The translations under genes and the position numbers were made by a program. This document shows positions 57,982 to 64,000 of a stretch of 64,000 nt of DNA, in pieces (the stretch's first letter is position 1; every line of letters begins with the position of its first letter). Source of the DNA: Asanoa hainanensis. GTDB lineage: Bacteria > Actinomycetota > Actinomycetes > Mycobacteriales > Micromonosporaceae. The stretch spans positions 54,098-118,097 of the forward strand of contig NZ_FZPH01000022.1 in assembly GCF_900188485.1 (NCBI RefSeq), given 5' to 3'. The notes below the pieces were generated by a model, which did not search any database, was not told where the DNA came from, and saw nothing but the letters and a program-made list of their open reading frames with translations.

Positions 57982-58842
57982 TTAGGGTACCCTTAGCGCC
58001 TGCGCGATGACCGCTATCGCATGGTCCCCCGCCGAGAGTACGGCGCAGAAGTTCAAGAATGCGTGGGGCGTGTCCGCGTACTCCACATAGCTCGCTTCGT
58101 CGAGTCGTTCGGCGTACGCCTCCGCTTCCTTTCGCAATGGGTCCCGGCCGGCGGCGATCACCAGGGTCGGCGGGAGCCCGGCCAGTGACGGCGCGCGCAG
58201 CGGGGCCGCATAGACCGGGGCCGGGCCGGGCAGATACTGCCGGTCCGCCCAGGTCGGCTCGGCCGGCACGTCGAGCACCGGGTAGCAGAGCACCTGCCGG
58301 TCCAGCCGCGGGCCGTTCTCGTCCCGGGCGCGGAGCGTGGCACCGGCGACCAGGGCACCGCCGGCGCTCTGCCCACCGGCCGCGAGCCGCCCGTCGCCAC
58401 CGAGCAGCCGCCCGTGCGCGCTCAGCCAGCACATCGCGTCGTACGTGTCGTCGAGCGCGGCCGGATAGGGATGCTCCGGCGCGAGCCGGTACTCCAGCGA
58501 GACGACCGTGCGGCCGGACCGGTGGGCCAGCCCGGAGCAGACGTGATCGAGGTCGGCCACCGTGCCGCCGACGAAACCGCCGCCGTGCAGCCAGAGCAGC
58601 AGGGGCCGCGGCCCTGGCGCGGCCTGGTAGACCCGGGCCAGCGTCGGACCGCCGACGAGCGGCAGGTAGAGATCGGCGCCGTGCACTGCTGGGTCCAACG
58701 TGCCTCCGAGGGCCGGCTCGGGCGGCAAGGCGCGACCTGCGAGTAGCGTGGCGAGGTCCGCTACCTCAGATGCGGCGCCGACGACCGTGAACGCGTCGGC
58801 CTCCGCGGTGAACCGGGGCTCGCTGACGATCCGCCGGTTCAC
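57982..58842 (-). CDS. HSL-family esterase/lipase
   Basis: A 286-residue alpha/beta hydrolase of the hormone-sensitive-lipase family. The oxyanion loop is LWLHGGGFVGG, nucleophile Ser is in AAGGQSAGGALV, the acid Asp is in VIAAGRDPLRKEAEAY, and His is in DTPHAFLNF. It would hydrolyse short acyl esters. The GTG start overlaps the stop of the DinB-like gene (GTGA, 58839-58842), so the pair is translationally coupled. Confidence 0.92.
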   Translation of the reverse strand: MNRRIVSEPRFTAEADAFTVVGAASEVADLATLLAGRALPPEPALGGTLDPAVHGADLYLPLVGGPTLARVYQAAPGPRPLLLWLHGGGFVGGTVADLDHVCSGLAHRSGRTVVSLEYRLAPEHPYPAALDDTYDAMCWLSAHGRLLGGDGRLAAGGQSAGGALVAGATLRARDENGPRLDRQVLCYPVLDVPAEPTWADRQYLPGPAPVYAAPLRAPSLAGLPPTLVIAAGRDPLRKEAEAYAERLDEASYVEYADTPHAFLNFCAVLSAGDHAIAVIAQALRVP

Positions 58843-59345
58843 CGGGCACCCGCCGGCACGGCGTCGAGGTGCAGGGCGGCGTGCCAGAACGACGGTCGGC
58901 CGGGCACCGTGAACACCCGGGTCGCGAGTGGGCCGACCCGATCTCGCCAGTCCTCCTCGGCATAGCCGGCGAACTGGTCGAGCAGGGCCGCGCGGGTGCT
59001 GGCCAGCCGGTCGAGCAACAGGTCGGCCGCGAGCAACCGGCCGGCGGCCACACCGGCCCGGTTGAGTGCCCGCCCGGTCTCGGCGGTCTCGAAGGCCGGC
59101 GCCAGGCTCCAGTGGTCCCGGCCCCGGTCGGCCTCGGTGAGCACGGCCAGGTTGATCTCGTCCCACATGAGCACGTGCGCGACCAGGTCGTGCAGCGACG
59201 CGCAGAAGTCGCCGAGGGGCCCGGCCGAGGTCGCGAAGTCCCGTGCGAGCGCGTCGCCGTCGAGTCCGTCGACCGCGGCGAGCAGGAGGGAGTGGTCGGT
59301 GCGCAGGCGGTCGGCCGCCTGCGCCAGGGAAAGCGGCTCGGTCAT
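58839..59345 (-). CDS. DinB-like/ClbS-DfsB-type protein
   Basis: A 168-residue four-helix-bundle protein with metal-His positions in ASLHDLVAHVLMWDEIN and SFWHAALHLDAVP, characteristic of the DinB/maleylpyruvate isomerase fold. Members include mycothiol-dependent enzymes and the ClbS genotoxin-resistance proteins. The specific function is open. It is co-translated with the esterase gene, so a small detoxification unit is possible. The ATG at 59343-59345 is well placed. Confidence 0.85.
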   Translation of the reverse strand: MTEPLSLAQAADRLRTDHSLLLAAVDGLDGDALARDFATSAGPLGDFCASLHDLVAHVLMWDEINLAVLTEADRGRDHWSLAPAFETAETGRALNRAGVAAGRLLAADLLLDRLASTRAALLDQFAGYAEEDWRDRVGPLATRVFTVPGRPSFWHAALHLDAVPAGAR

Positions 59346-59399
59346 GTCGCCAAACCAAACAGTTGTTCGGGTCCGGACCGAGCGGGCTGACCGAATCCG

Positions 59400-60395
59400 T
59401 CAGCGCAGCAGGAGGCCGAGCACGTCGCCGCCCAGGGCCTCGACGGCCGGCGCGTCGAGCTCGTACTGGACGAACCGGCCGCGCCGGGTCGCCCGCGCGA
59501 GGCCGGCGGCGGCCAAAGCCCGCAGGTGCCGGTTGACCAGCGTCGGGTCGACATGCCAGAGGTCGGCGACCTCGCCGGCGGTACGCGGCTCGGTGGCGAT
59601 CGCCCTGGCCACCTCCAGCCGCCCGGGGTTGGCCAGCGCGGTCAGCCGGCGCAGCACGTCACGGGTCGACAGCACCGGCGGCCCGGCGTCGACCGGGTGG
59701 ATCAGCACGAGCGGCCGCCCCGGCACGTCGGCGACGTAGACGTGCGGCCGGATCAGCGTGCTCGGCACCACCACCAGGCCGCGGCGGGACACGTCGTGCC
59801 GGCGGTTGGCCACCTTGGCGATCGACACACCGGCGCCGGCGGCTGTGATCGACGGATCCAGGGTGGCCAGCGCGGCCGCCGGCCCGTGCGCGGCCAGGTC
59901 GAGCGCGAACCGCCGGGTCCGGGCGGCCAGCACCGGCCGCACCGCGAGCCACCGGGCCGCGAACCAGGTCTCCCAACTCTCGGCCAGGAACTCCAGGAAC
60001 TCCGTCACCGCCGGTCCTGGGCGCTCGACCAGGGCCGTGACCTGGTCGCCGAGTCCGCGTGCCTGGGCGTACCGGAGCGCCGCGGCGGGGTCACCGGGCG
60101 GCGAGATCGGCCGGATGAGCTGGGTGGCCAGCCGGCGGGGCGGCAAGGCCCGGAGGCGGTCGAGCTGGGCCGCGAAACCGTCGTCGGAGCCCCAGACCGT
60201 GACGAACGGGGCGGCCCGGATCGCCCGCGTCGTGAACGCCCAGCGGCGCACCCGGCGACGCAGCCCGGCGCTCATCGGCGGCAGGTCGGCGGCGTGGTGG
60301 CCGGGGTCACCGACCGCGTGCAGCGCGGAGCCCAGCTCGGACAGCGGGGACACCGCGGCCGAGACGCTGGTCAGACCGACAACCGCGACTGGCAT
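59400..60395 (-). CDS. ArsR-type winged-helix regulator with DUF5937-like N-terminus
   Basis: A 331-residue regulator. The first 230 residues resemble DUF5937 (VGLTSVSAAVSPLSELGSALHAVGDPGHH and so on). The C-terminal 85 form an ArsR-type winged HTH (RLTALANPGRLEVARAIATEPRTAGEVADLWHVDPTLVNRHLRALAAAGLARATRRGRF). Metal-binding Cys pairs are absent. It precedes the DinB-like/esterase pair by 55 bp on the same strand and diverges from the MFS transporter, either of which it may regulate. The ATG at 60395 is preferred over a TTG three codons upstream. Confidence 0.88.
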   Translation of the reverse strand: MPVAVVGLTSVSAAVSPLSELGSALHAVGDPGHHAADLPPMSAGLRRRVRRWAFTTRAIRAAPFVTVWGSDDGFAAQLDRLRALPPRRLATQLIRPISPPGDPAAALRYAQARGLGDQVTALVERPGPAVTEFLEFLAESWETWFAARWLAVRPVLAARTRRFALDLAAHGPAAALATLDPSITAAGAGVSIAKVANRRHDVSRRGLVVVPSTLIRPHVYVADVPGRPLVLIHPVDAGPPVLSTRDVLRRLTALANPGRLEVARAIATEPRTAGEVADLWHVDPTLVNRHLRALAAAGLARATRRGRFVQYELDAPAVEALGGDVLGLLLR

Positions 60396-60476
60396 GGCGA
60401 ACAAAGATCATAGGCCCAGCAGTCGGGGGTACGTTGGGTCACGAGTCGGTCACGCGGGGGGACGGGCACGAACGGG

Positions 60477-61949
60477 ATGAGCGCGGGCAGCGGCGTGGGC
60501 GAGACGCAGAAGTCGGGGACGGTCCAGGGCTCCGGCGTGTCCGAGATCGTCGACGCGCTGCGGGTCGGGCCGTTCCGCCGGCTGTTCCTGGTGCTCGGCC
60601 TGTCCGCCCTGGGCGACTGGCTGGGTCTGCTGGCCGGCGCCGCGTTCGCGTCGTCCCAGGTCTCCGGCGCGACGGCCAAGGGCGCCGCGTTCGGCTCCGT
60701 GATCGCGGTGCAGCTGTTGCCGGCGTTCTTCCTCGGCCCACTCTCCGGAGTGATCGCCGACCGGTTCGACCGGCGCCTCACGATGGTGATCTCCGACGTG
60801 GTGCGGTTCGTGCTGTTCCTGTCGATCCCGATCGTCGGCTTCATCGAGGACAGCTCGGTGCGCGTGGTCACCTGGACCGCCATCGCGCTGTTCCTGGCAC
60901 AGGTCGCCGCGCAGATCTGGACCCCGGCCAAGGAGGCGGCGGTGCCGAACCTGCTGCCCCGCTCCCGGCTGGAGGCGGCCAACCAGCTCACCCTGGCGAC
61001 CACGTACGGCATCACGCCGATCCTGGCCGCCCTGCTGTTCAGCGGCATGGCCCGGCTGCCCCGCCCGGGTGGGGTCGGTCCGGCCGACTACGCCCTGATC
61101 TTCGACGCGCTCACCTTCCTCGCGTCCGCCTTCGTGGTGCTGTTCTTCGCCAAGGAGATGTCCGAACGCACGGCCCGGCCGACGCCGGTGAAGAAGAATG
61201 AGGAGAAGGAGGAGAACGAGCACGCCGTGCCCGGCAAGCAGGCGATGCGGGACCTGCTCGACGGTGGCCGCTTCATCGTCCGTACGCGGCTCGTGCGCGG
61301 CATCGTGGTCGGTGTGCTCGGCGCGTTCGCCGGTGCCGGTGTGGTGATCGGCACGGCGAACTTCTACGCCCGGTCGCTGGGCGGCGGCGACGCCACGTTC
61401 GGCATCCTGTTCGCCGCGATCTTCGCCGGGTTCGGCGTCGGCATCGCCGGCGGTCCGGCGCTGGTCGGCACCCTGTCCCGGCGCCGCTGGTTCGCACTGT
61501 CGATCGTGCTGGCCGGCATAGCCGTGATCGGGCTGTCGGTCGCGCCCCGGCTGTCGCTGGCGGTGCTCGGCGCGGCGATCACCGGCGCGGCCGCGGGCAT
61601 GGCCTTCCTGTCCGGCCTCACCCTGATCGGCGGCGAGATCACCGACGACGTACGCGGCCGGGTCGTCGCCTTCATCCAGTCGGCCGTGCGGATCACCCTG
61701 CTGCTCGCGATCGCGCTGTCCAGCGTGATCGTCGGCCTCGGCGCCTCCCGGGAGATCCATGTCGGCCCGATCGACTTCAGCCTGTCCACCACCCGGCTGC
61801 TGCTGTTCGTGATCGGCCTCGCCGGCATCGCCGTGGGCATCCTGGCGTTCCGCCAGATCGACGATCGGCCCGGCGTGCCGGTCTGGAAGGACATCTGGCG
61901 AGGGGTACGCCGCCGCCCGCTCTCCGACACCGCCAAAAAGCGTCCCTGA
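60477..61949 (+). CDS. MFS transporter
   Basis: A 490-residue inner-membrane protein with about twelve helices. It starts with FLVLGLSALGDWLGLLAGAAFASSQ and has the MFS loop motif GVIADRFDRRLTMVISD. A charged central loop (about 235-260, KKNEEKEENEHAV) divides the two halves. It resembles the MFS half of actinobacterial MFS/dTMP-kinase proteins, but no kinase domain follows. The substrate is unknown. Three bases separate it from the GTG of the following permease, indicating one operon. Confidence 0.9.
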   Translation: MSAGSGVGETQKSGTVQGSGVSEIVDALRVGPFRRLFLVLGLSALGDWLGLLAGAAFASSQVSGATAKGAAFGSVIAVQLLPAFFLGPLSGVIADRFDRRLTMVISDVVRFVLFLSIPIVGFIEDSSVRVVTWTAIALFLAQVAAQIWTPAKEAAVPNLLPRSRLEAANQLTLATTYGITPILAALLFSGMARLPRPGGVGPADYALIFDALTFLASAFVVLFFAKEMSERTARPTPVKKNEEKEENEHAVPGKQAMRDLLDGGRFIVRTRLVRGIVVGVLGAFAGAGVVIGTANFYARSLGGGDATFGILFAAIFAGFGVGIAGGPALVGTLSRRRWFALSIVLAGIAVIGLSVAPRLSLAVLGAAITGAAAGMAFLSGLTLIGGEITDDVRGRVVAFIQSAVRITLLLAIALSSVIVGLGASREIHVGPIDFSLSTTRLLLFVIGLAGIAVGILAFRQIDDRPGVPVWKDIWRGVRRRPLSDTAKKRP

Positions 61950-61952
61950 GCC

Positions 61953-63911
61953 GTGTCGAACAAGCCGCCCTCCGAGCTCACCGTCCAGCGCCGCTTCTCG
62001 CAGTGGTTCCTGCGCGGCGCCGAACACCGCGACCTGAACCCGCCAGCCCCGTTCGCCCGGCCACCGCAGCAGGAGCGCCGGCACAGCTGGTGGCGGGTGA
62101 TGTGCCTGTCCGGCCTCGACTACTTCTCCACCCTGGGCTACCAGCCGGGCATCGCGGCGCTGGCCGCCGGCGTGCTGTCGCCGCTGGCGACCATCGTGCT
62201 GGTGCTGGTCACGCTGTTCGGCGCGCTGCCCGTCTATCGCCGGGTGGCCCGGGAGAGCCCGCACGGCGCCGGCTCGATCGCGATGCTCGGCAGGCTGCTC
62301 TCGTACTGGCAGGGCAAGCTCGTCGTGCTCGTGCTCCTGGGTTTCGCGGCGACGGACTTCATCATCACGATGACCCTCTCCGCGGCCGACGCCACCGCGC
62401 ACATCAACGAGAACCCGTTCTGGCCGGACGCGCTGCGCGGCCACCAGGTGCTGATCACCCTGGTGCTGCTCGCGCTGCTCGGCGGCGTGTTCCTCAAGGG
62501 CTTCACCGAGGCGATCGGCATCGCGGTGGTGCTGGTGGGTGTCTATCTCGCACTCAACGTGGTGGTGGTCGTCGACGGGCTGATCCGGGTGATCGACCAC
62601 CCGACGCTGACCGACGACTGGTGGTCGGCGTTGACCACCATGCACGGTGGGCCACTGGCGATCATCGGGATGTCGATCATCATCTTCCCGCGGCTGGCGC
62701 TGGGCCTGTCCGGCTTCGAGACGGGCGTGGCGGTGATGCCGCACATCAAGGGCGCGCCCGGCGACACCGAGCAGAACCCGGTCGGCCGGATCCGGGGCGC
62801 CCGCAAACTGCTCGCCACGGCCGCCATCACGATGAGCTGTTTCCTGATCACGACCAGCATCATCACCACGATCCTGATCCCGGCCGACGCCTTCGACCCG
62901 GGCGGCCCGGCCAACGGGCGCGCGCTGGCGTTCCTCGCGCACGAGAACCTCGGATCGATGTTCGGGACCGTGTACGACCTCTCGACGATCTTCATCCTCT
63001 GGTTCGCGGGCGCGTCGGCGATGGCCGGGCTGCTCAACCTCGTGCCGCGCTTCCTGCCGCGGTTCGGGATGGCCCCGAACTGGGCCACGGCGGTGCGGCC
63101 GCTGGTCGTCGTCTTCACCGCGATCGCCTTCTTCATCACCTGGCTGTTCGACGCCGACGTGACCGCGCAGGGCGGCGCGTACGCGACCGGTGTCCTGGTG
63201 TTGATCACCTCGGCCGCGATCGCCGTGACGATCTCCAGCCGGCGAGCCCGGCAACGCAAGCAGACCATCGCGTTCGGGCTGATCTCGCTGGTGTTCATCT
63301 ACACGACCATCGACAACGTGATCGAGCGCCCGGACGGCGTGAAGATCGCGGGGAGCTTCATCGGTGCCATGATTCTCGTTTCGATCCTGTCCCGCCTCTA
63401 CCGGGCCTTCGAGATCCGCTTCACCAGCGTCCAGTTCGACGAGATCGGCCAGCAGTTGCTCGAGGACTGCAAGGGCACGGTGGTGCGGATCATCGCGAAC
63501 CATCCGGACGCCCTGGACGCGGAGGAGTACCGCGCCAAGCTACGCAAGATCGTCGACGAGGACGTCCTGCCCGAGGTGCACGACGTGATGTTCGCCGAGG
63601 TGACCATCACGGACCCGTCCGACTTCGAGTCGGACCTCCAGGTGCGGGGCAAGATCCGGCACGGCCGGTACCGGGTGTTCACGATGGCCAGCCCCAACGT
63701 GGCCACCGCGCTGGCCGCGCTGCTCCTGCAGATCCAGAAGACGACCGGCCACCGGCCGCACATCTACTTCGAGTGGACGGAAGGGAACCCGGTCTCGAAC
63801 TTCCTGCGCTACCTCGCCTTCGGCCAGGGCGAGGTGGCACCGGTGACCCGGGAGATCCTCCGCGAACACGAGCCGGACCGGATGAAGCGACCCCACGTGC
63901 ACGTCGGCTAG
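61953..63911 (+). CDS. APC-superfamily permease with cytosolic C-terminal domain
   Basis: A 652-residue membrane protein. The N-terminus is cytosolic and contains [33 protein letters not shown], followed by about ten to twelve helices (for example [34 protein letters not shown]). A soluble region of about 180 residues follows, with [33 protein letters not shown]. Such permeases carry amino acids or related solutes. The GTG start lies 3 bp after the MFS stop, so the two are co-transcribed. The transported compound is unknown. Confidence 0.9.
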   Translation: MSNKPPSELTVQRRFSQWFLRGAEHRDLNPPAPFARPPQQERRHSWWRVMCLSGLDYFSTLGYQPGIAALAAGVLSPLATIVLVLVTLFGALPVYRRVARESPHGAGSIAMLGRLLSYWQGKLVVLVLLGFAATDFIITMTLSAADATAHINENPFWPDALRGHQVLITLVLLALLGGVFLKGFTEAIGIAVVLVGVYLALNVVVVVDGLIRVIDHPTLTDDWWSALTTMHGGPLAIIGMSIIIFPRLALGLSGFETGVAVMPHIKGAPGDTEQNPVGRIRGARKLLATAAITMSCFLITTSIITTILIPADAFDPGGPANGRALAFLAHENLGSMFGTVYDLSTIFILWFAGASAMAGLLNLVPRFLPRFGMAPNWATAVRPLVVVFTAIAFFITWLFDADVTAQGGAYATGVLVLITSAAIAVTISSRRARQRKQTIAFGLISLVFIYTTIDNVIERPDGVKIAGSFIGAMILVSILSRLYRAFEIRFTSVQFDEIGQQLLEDCKGTVVRIIANHPDALDAEEYRAKLRKIVDEDVLPEVHDVMFAEVTITDPSDFESDLQVRGKIRHGRYRVFTMASPNVATALAALLLQIQKTTGHRPHIYFEWTEGNPVSNFLRYLAFGQGEVAPVTREILREHEPDRMKRPHVHVG

Positions 63912-63921
63912 TAGGGCTTTG

Positions 63922-64000
63922 TCATGGTCCGCGTCCTGGACGGTGGCGGCGTTGCGGGAAGTGGGTTTGGCAGGTGGGGCAGGTGCCGATGAGGCGGGCG
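63922..64000 (-). CDS. C-terminal end of an unidentified gene (partial)
   Basis: The last 25 codons of a minus-strand frame end at the TGA complementary to 63922-63924. They read ARLIGTCPTCQTHFPQRRHR then a Pro/Gly tail. The CPTC pair suggests a zinc ribbon. The bulk of the gene lies beyond the window, so no family is assigned. Confidence 0.35.
   Translation of the reverse strand, partial: ARLIGTCPTCQTHFPQRRHRPGRGP

Noticed and set aside
60450..63503. A 1017-codon open frame on the minus strand
   Set aside because: It is the antisense shadow of the MFS and APC-type genes. Its translation is Asp/His/Arg/Gln-rich low-complexity sequence without domains, which is typical in high-GC DNA.

Overview
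The window is high-GC DNA from an actinomycete. The signs are dense coding on both strands, frequent GTG and TTG starts, many ATGA or GTGA stop/start overlaps, a leaderless promoter, an actinobacterial-style PHO box, a SigK/RskA pair, a CPCC protein and a LAL-type LuxR regulator. A Micromonosporaceae-like host fits best, but no rRNA or other taxonomic marker is present, so the family is a guess. I see no insertion sequence, prophage or CRISPR array.

Layout. 0-5.3 kb: one truncated and two complete aldo/keto reductases, small hypothetical genes and two tandem-repeat (minisatellite) intergenic regions. 5.3-8.7 kb: a MerR regulator divergent from an SDR oxidoreductase, then a secreted beta-helix glycoside hydrolase resembling GH87 alpha-1,3-glucanases. 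8.7-13.3 kb: a minus-strand run read EamA exporter, rtcB, prfH, hypothetical, DUF488, asparaginase; rtcB-prfH is an RNA repair/ribosome rescue pair. 13.3-18.9 kb: LysR, alpha/beta hydrolase, tRNA-Arg(CCU), an HTH protein and a two-component system whose junction holds debris of an earlier copy. 19-20.5 kb: ahcY behind an SAH riboswitch that can mask its Shine-Dalgarno sequence. 20.5-24.5 kb: hypothetical genes and a pseudo-caspase/EAL fusion. 24.9-30.8 kb: DUF4331 protein, TPR protein, NicO-type metal transporter, SigK-like sigma factor and RskA-like anti-sigma factor. 31-33.7 kb: a HAD phosphatase and a secreted seven-repeat protein.

33.7-50.4 kb is a catabolic island. It holds a HisD-like dehydrogenase, PIG-L deacetylase, DSD1-type PLP enzyme, amidohydrolase, N-acyl-D-amino-acid deacylase, RidA, an IclR regulator, a complete peptide-type ABC importer, an FAA-family hydrolase, two Gfo/Idh/MocA oxidoreductases and a class III aminotransferase. 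Four 19-bp palindromes (CATGGAAC-N3-GTTCCATG) lie at its promoters and are probably the IclR operators. The gene content suggests import and degradation of an N-acylated, D-amino-acid- or amino-sugar-like compound, but the substrate is unknown.

50.4-64 kb: a PQQ-type sugar dehydrogenase fused to a CBM2 domain, alpha/beta hydrolases, a LAL regulator, a Tat-exported PhoX phosphatase with a PHO box, a DinB-like protein, an ArsR-type regulator, an MFS transporter and an APC-type permease.
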